DNA of 64,000 nucleotides from Cricetomys ansorgei (lineage: Eukaryota > Chordata > Mammalia > Rodentia > Nesomyidae). Below, one piece after another: positions 1-9,925 of the stretch. The position numbers were made by a program, and so were the translations under genes. Numbering within the stretch: position 1 is the first letter of the stretch; every line of letters starts with the position of its first letter. Below the pieces are notes generated by a model. The model worked only from the letters and a program-made list of their open reading frames with translations, was not told where the DNA came from and made no database searches. The stretch is taken from the NCBI GenBank assembly GCA_026225945.1, contig JAMJFZ010003163.1, forward strand, positions 22,589,001 to 22,653,000, in the 5' to 3' direction.

Positions 1-501
1 TAACTTAAGTGGAAAACTCAGTAGATATGCCCAAAATTGGAAATGGATGATAGACAAAAGAGAATGAAAGACATACACTCAAAGAATAAAAAAATCTCAA
101 GTAAAACCAAAAGAATTACAAACTGCTGAAAGCTAGATCAAAGGAAAAAGTCTTTACATAAGTCAGGTCAGAATGATTCATGCCTAGAAGAAGTTGGAGG
201 TTAGCAATTTGAATGATTACAAATTATGTACTGGAAATGATGGAAATAACAGAAAGAGTTGGAATATCTCCAGTCATATACTCACGAAAATATCCTTCAG
301 AAATAAAGGATAATATGTTTCTAGATAAAGGAAAATTGGAAGAAATCATTGTCAGCAGACATGGTCTAAAGTAATCATTGAGGGAACCAGAAAGAGATTT
401 TTAACAACAGAAATGAAGGAAGAGTAACAGAAGTGTAAGCAAAAGAAAAAGACATCAGATTGCTCTTCTCCTCTTAACTTGTTTAAAGTATGTTCTATGC
501 T

Positions 502-603
502 CAGGACTGGAGGTAGCTGAGTGGTAGAGTAGATGCCTAGCGTTCATTAAGTCCTAGATACAATCCCCATCATTGCCAAAAAGAAAGAAAATAAAAACAA
601 AGC
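502..603 (+). mobile_element. ID-type SINE inserted in the L1
   Basis: A tRNA-like body ('gctgagtggtagagtagatg' region at about 515-535, then a diverged B-box at 560-575) is followed by an A-rich tail. It splits inter-ORF L1 sequence on both sides. Confidence 0.7.
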
Positions 604-1113
604 AAATTCAATCATTGAAAAGAAAAATGATGACATTATTTGATGGAGAATTCAATGCATGTTGATATAATACATAGTGAAATAACCATATATGATGAAA
701 AATGTGGGCTTGTTTTTTTCCTACTTTCTACTTGAAGTGACAAAATATAGATTCTAAGAAAACTGTAAAAGTTACGTATGTATATTACAATCTACAGAGC
801 AACAAAAATATGTGGTAAAAAAAAAAAACAGGAAAAGTGGAATAAAATATTAAAAATGTTCAAACAACTCAAAAGAGCAGAAGACATAGAACCAAATTTT
901 CCATCAACAAAGATCAACAAGAATGATGTAATGAAACTGTATGCCTAAAGCCAAACAAATCAGTAATCACATCAAATGTACATAATCTGAAATCATCAAT
1001 TAAATGGCAGATGCCAGAATAGGTATAACCCAACTATATGCTGTCCACAGGAAACTCACTTGAAAGATAACCAGATAGAAGGGCTAAAAGTAAAGCAGAC
1101 AATGAACACCAAT

Positions 1114-1207
1114 GGCAGGGGATGTAGCTCAGAAGTGGAATGCTTGCCTACCACGTACATGGCCCTGGGTTTAATGTACAGCACCACAAGAAAACAAAAC
1201 AAAACAA
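1114..1207 (+). mobile_element. ID-type SINE inserted in L1 ORF2
   Basis: The body starts with 'ggcaggggatgtagctcag', contains 'ggccctgggttta', and ends in a (CAAAA)-type tail. L1 ORF2 sequence continues directly on both sides. Confidence 0.85.
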
Positions 1208-1347
1208 TTAGATACACAGAGAGGGGCATCATACACTGCGGAATGAATCATCTCATGATTCTTAGCACATGGTTCTGTGCACAAACAATAGAGCCCCTTC
1301 CCACAAAATGAGCACTGAATTTGAACTGAAAGGACTATTACTAGAAA

Positions 1348-1470
1348 CTTCTTCCTCCCTCACTTCCATCTGTCCTTCCTTTGCCCTTGCCTCCTTCCCT
1401 TTCTTCCTCCCTTCCTGCAGTGCTGAGAATCAAACCCAGGGCCTTGCACATACTAGACGAGTGGAATTTT
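1348..1470 (-). mobile_element. Minus-strand ID-like SINE with pyrimidine-rich tail
   Basis: A long CCTT-rich stretch at 1348-1415 is the reverse of an A/G-rich tail. It leads into 'gagaatcaaacccagggcc', the reverse of the ID B-box. The 5' part of the element is degraded. Confidence 0.6.
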
Positions 1471-1910
1471 AGCATGACTTCTCCAATAATAAATTATAAA
1501 CAGAAAAGCAGCCAGTTATAGACAAACTAAAGAACGTCAATTGTCAACTGAAAGTGCCATTGGGACATGAGTCAGTATAAGCCATACCACTGCACATAAA
1601 CACATCTTAACAGATATGTAAGAACTAAATGCAAACTATGTTCTCCATGTAACTAGAAATTAGTAAAAGAAAAAAAAAAAAAAACTACCTAAGCCCTGGA
1701 AATCAAATAATAAAGTTCAAATTGATCCGTGGGTTGAAAAAATCTCTGGGCAAATTGGAAAATACATTTAATTAAAGAGAAATGAAAACACATTACATCA
1801 AAGTTTGTAGGGTGCAGCTAAGAAGAGCGATGAGCGATAAACTCAGAGGGTTCGATGTTCATAGTGAGAAAAGAAGGGACGTAAATGTGTCCCTTAAGGA
1901 AGAAGAGCTT

Positions 1911-2068
1911 AAGCTGGTAGTGGTGGAGCACACCTTTAATCTCAGCACTGAAGAGGCAGGCACAGGTGGTTCCCTGAGTTCAAGGCCAGCCTGGTCTACA
2001 GAGTAAGTTCCAGGAAAGCCAGGGCAGAGACAGATAAACCCTGTCTCAAAGAAAAGAGAAAAAATAAA
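1911..2068 (+). mobile_element. B1 SINE
   Basis: The B1 order is complete: 'gcacacctttaatctcagc', 'gttcaaggccagcctgg', 'ctacagagtaagttccagg' and 'ccctgtctca', ending in an A-rich tail. It is inserted in the L1 fossil just before a B2. Confidence 0.92.
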
Positions 2069-2081
2069 CACAGCAGAGACA

Positions 2082-2290
2082 GAGCTGGAGGGATGATCCC
2101 GTGGTGAAGGCACTTGATGCCTGTGTGTAGAACCAGAGTTGGATTCTTTAGCATCGCAGCAGGTGACTCACAACCCCGGAAACTTCAGCTCCAGGAGATC
2201 CAGACACCTTCTTCTAGGTTCCATGGATACCCACATTCATGCAGAAACATACATATAATTAAAATGTTTTAATTTTCTAAAAATTATTTT
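2082..2290 (+). mobile_element. B2-family SINE (diverged)
   Basis: It starts at 'gagctggagggatgatcc', passes a B-box-like stretch near 2130-2150 and 'ctccaggagatccagacacc', and ends in an A/T-rich 3' tail. It lies directly downstream of the B1. Confidence 0.8.
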
Positions 2291-2305
2291 AAAAAGTCCA
2301 GAAAT

Positions 2306-2540
2306 CCAAGGCTTTTAGTTCAGTGGTAGAGGTCTTACGTAGCAAACATGAAGCCCTGGTTTTGATCCCCAATATCTGGGATGGGTGAGAGTGTGGGTAG
2401 AGGTTAAGACAAAAGAAAATAGAGAAGGAACTAAAAAAAAGATAAAAATAAAAATCAACAAACCAGGAACATAAAAAAAAAAATAATAGAGAAAAATCAG
2501 TAAAAAAAAACAAAAAAAAAAACCCAACAACAACAAAAAA
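2306..2540 (+). mobile_element. ID-type SINE with long A-rich tail
   Basis: The ID body at 2306-2382 contains 'agttcagtggtagagg' and 'agccctggttttgatcccc'. About 150 bases of A-rich simple sequence follow before L1 homology resumes at 2541. Confidence 0.7.
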
Positions 2541-2590
2541 CTAGCTCTTTCAAAAGATAAAAACCTTAGAACTATGCAAGACTCTTCTGG

Positions 2591-2764
2591 AGGAAGCTAG
2601 CTAGCTACTGGACAAGCAGCATGAACCCCTCCCTGCTCCTTATGGGCAGAAGGCCAGGCTGGGCTTGTCCAGGGAAGAGTCTGACAACAGGAACATGGCA
2701 GGTTTAAGAAGCCTGAGCCCAGAGCTGGCACTATCCCTGGTGACACTGTCTGCTGGCCAAAGCT
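2591..2764. other. Unassigned sequence between L1 and LTR
   Basis: No recognisable repeat, open frame or RNA feature is visible. The stretch is moderately GC-rich. Confidence 0.5.
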
Positions 2765-3095
2765 AGTATTTATGTATTGAAGTTCTAACCTCTGTCATCA
2801 GAATGGAAGAAATGGAGGCTTATAAGAGGTGAGCAAGGTAAAATGATGTCTTCAGGGTGGCCCTGACCCCATATGGCTGATGTTTTTAAAATAAGAGGAA
2901 ATCAGGACACAGAGTACAGACAGATGGCCACGGAAGACACGACTTTAGTGACCTGCAGTCCCTGCAGTCCAAGAAGAAAGACTGCCGATGGCTTGATATT
3001 ACATGTCCAGTCTCCAGCAGCATGCAAAAATACATTTCTATTGTGTAAGCTGCCCAGTCTGTGGTAGTTTCTCGAACAAACTCAACATTAATTTC
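2765..3095 (+). mobile_element. MLT1-type MaLR solo LTR fragment
   Basis: The stretch follows the MLT1 LTR order: 'gaagttctaacc' near the start, a 'taagaggaaatcaggacaca' block at about 2891, and near the 3' end 'aagctgcccagtctgtggta' at about 3048-3067. The first few bases and the terminal CA are not intact. Known: MLT1 LTRs are non-autonomous ERVL-MaLR remnants shared across placental mammals. Confidence 0.8.
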
Positions 3096-4020
3096 GGTGA
3101 GAATAAAACGTTTTCTACCTCTTCACGCGTGCCATTTGTGTTCACAGAGAAGTGTTGAAAACTGGGGACATTTTACCATCAACTTACCACACCTGGGCAT
3201 GGTAGAGAAAAGCTGAACTAATAATAATGTCTTGTGGCAGACAGGGGTGGGCTGGAGGCGTGGCTATGCTGCAGCCTGGCCTTCCCTGGGCTTCTCATCC
3301 CCTTGTTGCCTTGAGAGGACTTGACTAGTTCTCCGGTATCCTGGAAGCTAATCAGACTGAGTGAGGCGCCCCTCAGAAGACGGTCCCTGACTTGCCCAGT
3401 GGGCTCAGTCCCACCACAGGTTCTGAGCGGAGGACAGTGAGCAGAGCCAGGGCAGGTCCGCTTCACAGTGCCCGCCACAGACAGGCAGCTCTGCTCCCAA
3501 GCTCTGCATGCAAGGGAAAACCGTGGTTTGATCTTCCGCGATCTCAGGGACTGTTCCTTCAGAGGGCAATGGAACGGATACAGATCTCCAGGAGCTTCTT
3601 TGGCTTGTGGCATGTTTTGCTTATAGTAAAGACATGAAAAGAGAAAGCTGGCAGAATTAGTGAAAAGGCAAAAACAAAACAAAACAACAACAACGATTAA
3701 AAAAAAATAACCCAACCTATTAGAAGCGGGGAGCAGCATGGTCGTCCTGGAAATGTGGCTATTGGGTGAGCTGGTACCAGGCTGTGAGGACCAGGGTCAA
3801 CGTGGCAGAAAGAGAATCCTAGCTCCACTTCTAAAAGAGCAATACAAGGATGTCACAGATACAAGCATTTTTTATGTAATAAATAATATTAATATTAATA
3901 ATAATAATAATAGTTTCTAGAGTTATTAAGCTCTTTGTCTCTGCCAGGCACTGACTGACATAGCTTAAGTATATTAGCTCAGTGACTTCTCACGAAGTCC
4001 TATGTGGCCAGTGATTGTGA
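3096..4020. other. Mostly unique sequence; AAT-rich tract; possible MIR shred
   Basis: Positions 3218-3740 are GC-richer and open on the minus strand for 173 codons, but nothing recognisable is encoded. A degenerate (AAT)n tract lies at 3876-3914. The stretch 3930-4010 weakly resembles the MIR 3' region ('ctgccaggcactgactgaca'). Confidence 0.5.
3876..3914. repeat. (AAT)n-rich microsatellite
   Basis: Imperfect AAT/ATT triplets run across the interval. Confidence 0.85.
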
Positions 4021-4024
4021 TTTG

Positions 4025-4400
4025 CACGTGTCTTTCAAAAGTTCTTACGTTGGAAACGTAATGCCCCAAACTCGTTTCATTATTATTATTGTATGTTTCC
4101 CTGATATGGGGAATGTTCTCTCCTTCTACCTTTACTCAGATTCTAAGGGTCAAACTCAGGTCACCAGACTTGGTGGCAAGCACCTTTACTGCTTGAGTCA
4201 TCTCAGTAGGGCCCACATTCATGTTGGCAGCGACAAAAGGTGGAGCCTTTGCCAAGTAATTAGTGTTTGATGAAGTCACGAGGGTGGGGCCTCTTGGCAG
4301 CATTGGTGACTTCACAGAGAGGGAGAGAGACCCTTAGCTGTGTCTATCCAAGAGATGCCCTCCTCCACCCTATGATGTCACAGGAAGGCCCTGGATAGAT
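4025..4400 (+). mobile_element. MaLR (MST/MLT-like) LTR split by a SINE
   Basis: The first piece (about 4025-4075) resembles the LTR start, 'cccaaa..cat.ttgaaac' style. The second piece (about 4215-4400) has 'aaggtggagcc' and a 'cacgagggtggggcctc' block typical of these LTRs. A minus-strand SINE at about 4130-4214 separates them. The terminal TG/CA are not recoverable. Confidence 0.55.
4130..4214 (-). mobile_element. B2/B3-family SINE fragment
   Basis: It reads 'gggtcaaactcaggtcacc', 'cttggtggcaagcaccttta' and 'gagtcatctcagtagggccc'. This is the reverse of a B2/B3 tRNA-related head. Confidence 0.8.
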
Positions 4401-4414
4401 ACCGAGCAGATTGT

Positions 4415-4560
4415 TGTCACACTTACAGAGTGTTTGACTTGTGTCCTTGGGCAGGCATTTGAACTTCTGTCTAGGCTCTCCATAATTTCTGAAGCCTGTT
4501 AGGTAATAGAAATATATGGCAAACTGGCTTATTTTATAGATGACAAAATGAAGGGCTGGG
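4415..4560 (+). mobile_element. MIR SINE fragment
   Basis: The core has 'cttgtgtccttgggcaggca', 'tttgaacttctgtctaggct' and a following region matching the MIR core and 3' half. Confidence 0.65.
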
Positions 4561-4644
4561 GTGGGGGGCTTCCATGAACTTCAAGTGTCTTCATTCTGTC
4601 AGAGTGTGGTATTCTCTTCCCCTTAGCTGACTCATCCTTTTTCA

Positions 4645-4755
4645 ACTACTGATGAAATCCTACTTCCTGGTAAGCATTTGGTCAAATGTCACCTCCCTTG
4701 GGAACCTTCTATGCTCATTTCCCTCCCTTGGCTCCCATAGAGCTCAGCATTCGTC
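4645..4755 (+). mobile_element. L2 LINE 3'-end fragment
   Basis: It reads 'ggtcaaatgtcacctccc', a 'ccttctatg' stretch and 'ggctcccatagagctc', the order found upstream of the L2 3' terminus. Confidence 0.7.
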
Positions 4756-4765
4756 CTTGCTAGAA

Positions 4766-5030
4766 CAGTGTATTGGTTACTTTTCTCAGTGCTTTCTCAG
4801 TGCTATGAACCAGAAGCCACTTAAAGGAGGAAGAGCCGGTTTTGACTCACAGTTTGAGGGGATACAGTCCATCTTGGCAGGGAAGGCATTGGAGACAGGA
4901 ACTTAAGGCAACTGGTTCCATTGTGTCTGCTATCAGGAAGCTAAGAAGTCTCAAGGCCTGTCCTTATCTAGGAACCAGATGTTCAAGCACGTGAGCCAAC
5001 AAGACATTTCGTGTTCAAACCACAGCATGT
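4766..5030 (+). mobile_element. Rodent interspersed repeat (hAT-like, RCHARR1-type)
   Basis: It starts 'cagtgtattggttac', then 'gaccagaagccacttaa'-like sequence, 'gactcacagtttgagggg' and 'acagtccatcttggcaggga'. This is a very common rodent family. Its assignment to a hAT-Charlie group rather than an LTR is from memory and uncertain. Confidence 0.6.
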
Positions 5031-5209
5031 ACATTTCATATGAAATAAATATTTTATTTCTTGGGTTTTCTTAAAAGGATAATTACAGCGATAAAGATAT
5101 ACAGATTTCCATGAACTGTATTTTGTTTATCAATATTGCCAGCTTTTAGAGAAGAGGAAAACACGTAGCTAATAAGATGGAAATGTTCTTTTGATAAAGT
5201 AAGAGAAAT

Positions 5210-5340
5210 AAATTGGGTGCGGTAGTGTGTACCTGCAGTTCCAGCTGCTTGATAAACTGAGATGGAAGGATTATGAACCAGGAATTCAAATCCAGCCTGG
5301 GCAACACAGAGAGACTGTCTCAAAACAGATGAAGCAGGAA
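5210..5340 (+). mobile_element. B1-like SINE, old monomer form
   Basis: A 7SL-type body is seen: 'gggtgcggtagtgtgtacc', 'aaatccagcctgggcaacac' and 'gagactgtctcaaaa'. The 'cctgggcaacac' wording is closer to proto-B1/Alu than to young B1. Confidence 0.75.
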
Positions 5341-5347
5341 AAAAAAA

Positions 5348-5386
5348 GGGAGGAGGGAGGGAGGGAGGGAGGGAGGGGAGGAGGAA
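5348..5386. repeat. (GGGA)n microsatellite at the B1 tail
   Basis: GGGA/GGAG tetramers follow the B1 A-tail, a common way such tracts arise. Confidence 0.95.
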
Positions 5387-5494
5387 ACAAAGACATTTGA
5401 TGAAATTGAAACACTACATCTGTGGTCTCTAGCCCTGTTCACTGACATGTCTTTGCTGTGAATCCTGCGCATGTATGCATATATATGCATTCAC

Positions 5495-5496
<2 letters not shown>

Positions 5497-5527
<31 letters not shown>
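5497..5527. repeat. (TG)n microsatellite
   Basis: About fifteen uninterrupted TG units. Confidence 0.97.
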
Positions 5528-5651
5528 TACAAGGGCTGCATTTGTTTATCATTGTAGAGCCACACTTAGCAAAACACTGCACAGAGGAAATAGTGTTGAC
5601 GGCATCTAGCCTTTTCTGAAGTCTTAGTATGTTCCAGAACTGTTTCACAGC

Positions 5652-5664
5652 TGTGTGTGTGCAT

Positions 5665-5723
<59 letters not shown>
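5652..5723. repeat. Compound (TG)n(GA)n microsatellite
   Basis: TG units at 5652-5689 switch directly to GA units at 5689-5723. The GA half is a perfect purine tract. Confidence 0.97.
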
Positions 5724-5726
<3 letters not shown>

Positions 5727-5760
5727 TAATGTACATTCAGAAGGTCAGAAAAGAACAAGA

Positions 5761-5847
5761 GGATTGAGGACATGGCTCAGTGAAGGAGCATCTATGTTGC
5801 ATGTAGGAAACCCTGGGTTCTACTCCCAGTACTGGAAACAAAAAACA
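5761..5847 (+). mobile_element. ID-type SINE
   Basis: 'gaggacatggctcagtgaag' and 'accctgggttctactccc' mark the tRNA-like A and B boxes, followed by an A-rich tail. Confidence 0.85.
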
Positions 5848-5899
5848 GGTGAGAACACAAAACACAGACAGGTGAACAAAACATTGATCACTACCATGG

Positions 5900-6335
5900 G
5901 AGATGAAGCCTAGAACATTCCAAAATACCCTGATGTCTCTAAATTTCCTCCCCGATCATAAACCTACCCTTGTACAACCTATAGATTCCTGAAATCTAAA
6001 ATTGCATTTCCTCGCATTTGGATTTTATTGTCATGGAAGCGTCAGTTCATACTCCCTGTGCCTGGCTGCACTGACTGTGAAGTGCCGTTGAGCATATCGC
6101 TGGCTACCGAATGCGTCTGAGGTTTCCCCATTTCTCAAGTGGTGGCTGGTCAGTATTTTTCTACTGTGGGGCAATTATGGAAGCCTTCTTGTGCTAGTGT
6201 ACATGGTAACACACATGGTAGGTGGCTTGAAAGATGTGGAGTTGTCTAGGTTAGAGTTGTACCTCCAGTTCCACTTGATAAGAACTTTTGACCAAATTGT
6301 TTTGCCAAAAAGTGTGAGCTGGAGGGAAAAATGGG
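5900..6335 (-). mobile_element. Ancient L1 fragment, minus strand
   Basis: Read on the plus strand, the order matches the reverse of the L1M 3' ORF2/UTR region. It includes 'ctactgtggggcaattatgg', 'acttttgaccaaattgtttt' and 'gccaaaaagtg'. It is heavily diverged and no coding capacity survives. Confidence 0.6.
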
Positions 6336-7056
6336 CTTTTTTTTTTTTTTTTTTCTTCAAATTGCCAAGCTCAAGTGAAGGAGTGCAGGTCGCACAGATA
6401 AGACATTCGAACACCTTTCTGTTGGACTATGCATCTCCCGGGAACACACAGACTCTGAACCTAGAAACAGCTGAAATCAGCTGCCCTGCAGGGCAGGGAG
6501 AAACACATGCTCTAGATAGAGCCCTATATGGACAGCGTCTGCTGACAAAGCAGGGGTAGATGGAGGCGGTGATTGAGGCCTTATCTCCTGGTTTACTTCA
6601 TTACACCCTGTCCACTCCTGCCAGCTTCCGTGGCTCAGCAAGGTAGCACAGGAGTCTCAAGGTTGCTGGAATTACATTGGGTGGCTCTGCCTCAGTTTCC
6701 CTGGAAGTGTTGCTCCAAGCCAGACTCAGGTTCTCTTGAGGACTGTACCATTCTAGACCTGTCCTACTTTTATCCACAATGTCCTCAAGTGGACCCAACG
6801 AGAGTCCTGAAGGATGGGGAAACCCTGTCATTATTCTACCCAATATGTCATGCAGGGCTGTTTACAAATCCAGGGTCCTCTTGCCAAGTGCACAGCCCAT
6901 TCCCTAGGCTTTCATGTTATAATGAAATGAATAACAAGCAAGACGTCTTAATATCCTATTCTGCTGGAAGGTGGGATCCCCCCCTCAACTCACTCTCTCA
7001 TAATAGATAAACTAATACCATCAAACATCCTGAAAAGATCCTTTATGGGAGCATTC

Positions 7057-7061
<5 letters not shown>
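6336..7061. other. Unique sequence with a T18 run
   Basis: A T homopolymer lies at 6337-6354. The rest shows no repeat I can name. A chance plus-strand frame of 145 codons (6573-7010) has no recognisable domain or splice context. Confidence 0.5.

Positions 7062-7087
<26 letters not shown>
7062..7087. repeat. (CA)n microsatellite
   Basis: Thirteen CA units. Confidence 0.95.
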
Positions 7088-7099
7088 GTTATAAAACTG

Positions 7100-7560
7100 G
7101 AGAAATTTGTTTCAACTTGTTAAAGGCCTTATTCTCAGCCATGAATCTAGTTCCCAGTTTTTCCCCCCTTCAATTAATTTCACACTAATCCATTTCTTTA
7201 TCAGGCATTGGAGAGGATGCGGCCAGCGAGTGATGAGAGCCGGGGCCACGGAGGTGTTTGGCTCTGTAATTTCATCCTTGAATTTGGTGATTACTAACAG
7301 GACAACTTTTTTAATTTGCTCTTTTGTCTGGATCCCCCGGCTGACAATCTGCTCGGTGAGCTCGGCTTTTTAATCAATCACCTACATAATCAAATGTCAC
7401 TGGCTATCTGCTCCGTGTAATTACTTTTGCAATTAAAAATCAACCTCAAGTTGCCTCATCTAATTAGAGGGATGGGCAGATTTTCATCTAGATTGATTTT
7501 TTAATAAATATTGACTTAAAATGCCATAATCTCATCATATTCTTTCATTTTCTTTGTACC
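7100..7560. promoter_or_regulatory. Enhancer-like island, homeodomain-site cluster
   Basis: The stretch has no SINE and many homeodomain-type cores: 'caattaattt' (7171-7180), 'tttaatcaatcac' (about 7369), 'gtgtaattac' (7415-7424), 'gcaattaaaa' (about 7429) and 'tctaattaga' (about 7459). It ends in 'attgattttttaataaata'. GC-richer linkers separate them ('ccggctgacaatctgctcgg'). Known: such clusters in repeat-free DNA typify conserved developmental enhancers. Inferred: enhancer function and conservation were not tested. Confidence 0.45.
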
Positions 7561-9210
7561 AAAAATCAAACAAATGGAAGAATTAGCAAGCAGAAGGAAT
7601 CGTGGGACTTCAAAAGCGGCTGCTGGTTCAGATGCACAGGACCGCGCTGTCCCGAAGCCTAGATTAGCTTGCCTGGTAACAACGCTCGATAGAAAAAGAA
7701 CAAAGCCATGCAACAATTAGGTTTCATGCTAACGCTGGCGAGAGCCCACAACTCTAAAACCTTCGAGTTTCATTCATTGTGCTTCCTGAGACCATCACTT
7801 CTATGAATGTTATTTTCTCATCTCAGGCAATCCTGGAGATACCACTGGAAACTTCTGAATTAGCAGAACACGTAGATACCATGTACTACAATCACCTCCG
7901 CAGAGTTGTCTTGAATATATACAAACGCCCGACAGCCAGATCATGTCCCTGTCTTTGTTGCCTTGCGTCTTTTCTGTATTGTAATTAAAACATTGTCAAT
8001 AACACAGTTGGTTGCTCTCTGGTTGTAGCGGCTGATGTTGAACATGGAAAATCCACAGCCTGGTAGGGGATTACCTGCCGGAAAATAATACACTTTGCTC
8101 GAGAACAATTGTCCCAGGATGAAATGTAATGGTATCTTGTGTGCCTCTTGAAAAAAAAAAAAATCTTGTCTGTGACCCTGACAGAATTCCATTTAAACCT
8201 CATCTGATTGGAGTGGTGATGGAGGGGTAATAAAGTCTCCAGGACCCTAGCCTGACTCAGGCACCAGGAGGACAGCGCTTGCCTCCTGTGTGTTCACACT
8301 ACGATGAAGGAATGAGGAATTGTCCTCTACCGGCTGCACAATTTACTCCAAGAACAGGAAATGGAACAAAACAGAGAGCTCTAACTTTTGGCTCTTATGG
8401 CCAGCAAAAACAAACAAAAACAAAAAACAAAAACAAAAACAAAAAACCCAGAAAAGGGAAGACAGATCTGAACAAAGGCGTCCAGAAAATGAAGGAAGAG
8501 CAGGGCTCCACCTGTGCCCACCCCGCCCCTCTTGATAGCAGAGAGCAATTCTGCCTAGAGGGCTGCTTCCAATTCCAGCCTTATTTCCTAAATTGTATTT
8601 CGTAAAAGGATCTTCTGTAGTCTAGTAGGTCCGTAAGACACCTCTTCAAACATGAGAGGTTTGTGGTTAAAATACTCTCAAGAACACATCCTCTGGCTCC
8701 TCGTTAGAGAAAAGCAATACGCGGTATTGGATGCATTCTTAACTCATTGTGTGGGCTCAGAGTTCATCCAGTTTTCTTGTCCATACGTGGTCCTATTTAC
8801 TGACTCGTGTATATTTGCTTAATTATTCATCTGGGGATGTAGATGTAGACTCTTAGCACACATTTTAGGAAAGGCTGGTACTCAAGGATAATCAGCTCCT
8901 CTGGAGAACAAAGCTTGTCTTCTAGGATGGTATTTTCTAAGCATAGTGTCGGGCACGCCTCACCAGGAAGACGAGGAGGATAGGAGGGCTCGGTGTGACC
9001 AGGTGTCTGTCGTCTGTGGTTCTTGACAGAGCGAAATTCTGCAAGTATGTGTTCTAGCTTCATAGAGCATGGTAGAGTTTAAAGGGATCGCCCACTGCTG
9101 CGGGAAAAAGGAGAAAACTCCCCAGAGATTTTGAAAAATTAATATGAAGAAGTGAAAAGATAAGGCTGACATGGGTTTCTATCATTAAACATTTCTATGC
9201 GGCAGGCATG
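7561..9210. other. Repeat-poor unique DNA
   Basis: No SINE is visible over about 1.6 kb. The stretch 7680-8130 continues the enhancer-like composition. An imperfect (CAAAAA)n tract lies at 8405-8449. No exon with convincing splice signals or codon structure was found. Confidence 0.5.
8405..8449. repeat. (CAAAAA)n-type A-rich simple repeat
   Basis: Repeated C-plus-A5 units with length variation. Confidence 0.9.
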
Positions 9211-9214
9211 CGCC

Positions 9215-9395
9215 TCCTTTCCATTAAATAGTCACGGTTACTCTGTGAAGCAGTTATTCCTCGTTCATTACTGTTATCGCTGTTCCCGTTGTACAGCTGG
9301 GGAAACTGAGGCCTCAGGAAATAAAGTGCTGATGAAAGATTAGAGTTAGGGACTGACAGGGAGCTAAGCCCAGACCCACGTCTAGAATACACCAA
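9215..9395 (-). mobile_element. MIR SINE
   Basis: The centre reads 'acagctggggaaactgaggc', the hallmark of the reverse MIR core. It is flanked by the MIR 3' side upstream and a diverged core downstream ('gctaagcccagacccacg'). Confidence 0.75.
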
Positions 9396-9814
9396 ACACT
9401 GTGTTCGGGGGATGAGCCTGGAGGACCAGGGGCTGCTGACCTGTGGGAGACAGCCTGTGAACAATGTAAGCATAGACCAGAAACTATGGTTTCTGTGGAC
9501 AGCATCTGTGGCCAGCACGATTCTGCATTAGAAACCATTCCCAAACCCAAGCAACGAGCATCTCCCCAGCTTCTGAATCCTGTAGGCTGCCCTGCTGCTT
9601 TCTCTGGTCTTGGCCAGTCCTCAGCTAGAGTCTGGGTTGGATGCTAGTGGTCTACAACTTTGCTGATCTTGGCTGGGTCTCTCGATGTTTTGGGATCAAT
9701 GGCTGTAGCTTCTCCAGCACGACCTTCAGGACAACTAGCTTAGCTCAGCTCTGCTCCATAAACCCTGCTTTCTCGTGGGTGTGGGTAAGTTCACCAGTGT
9801 CTGGAGCCTGTGGG
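9396..9814. other. Unassigned unique sequence
   Basis: No repeat or gene feature is recognised. Confidence 0.5.
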
Positions 9815-9925
9815 AGGTGGAAGAAGAAGGCCTCAGATTCCCTGGAATTGGAGTTACAGACTCTCGTGAGTCAAACCTGGGGCCTCCGGAAGAGCAACCG
9901 GTGCTCTTTCCAGCTCCCAGCTCCA
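9815..9925 (-). mobile_element. B2 SINE, internally deleted
   Basis: It reads 'ccctggaattggagttacag' then 'gagtcaaacctggggcctcc' and 'ggaagagcaaccggtgctct', the reverse B2 order. The terminal 'gccatctctccagccc' head is missing. Confidence 0.85.

Larger units (their letters stand above)
1..2590 (+). mobile_element. Ancient L1 (L1M-type) fragment, broken by six SINEs
   Basis: Seen: the plus strand follows the old mammalian L1 order. The ORF1 3' end and inter-ORF region lie at about 290-500 and 640-900. The ORF2 endonuclease region lies at about 960-1110, with the stretch read as 'ctgtccacaggaaactcac', and resumes at 1207-1345. More ORF2 follows at about 1770-1890 and after 2541. SINEs interrupt it at 502-603, 1114-1207, 1348-1470, 1911-2068, 2082-2290 and 2306-2382. 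All frames are riddled with stops, so it is a dead fossil. Known: L1M elements predate the rodent radiation. The exact subfamily and breakpoints are inferred from memory of consensus layout. Confidence 0.8.

Noticed and set aside
1114..1207. Possible tRNA gene (A and B box-like)
   Set aside because: It is an ID SINE. No cloverleaf with an anticodon arm can be drawn, and it has an A-rich tail.
3218..3739. 173-codon minus-strand frame
   Set aside because: No recognisable domain and no splice or promoter context. A competing frame on the plus strand covers part of it.
6573..7010. 145-codon plus-strand frame
   Set aside because: Composition unremarkable, no family signature and no splice-site framework. 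A chance frame of this length is expected in 64 kb.
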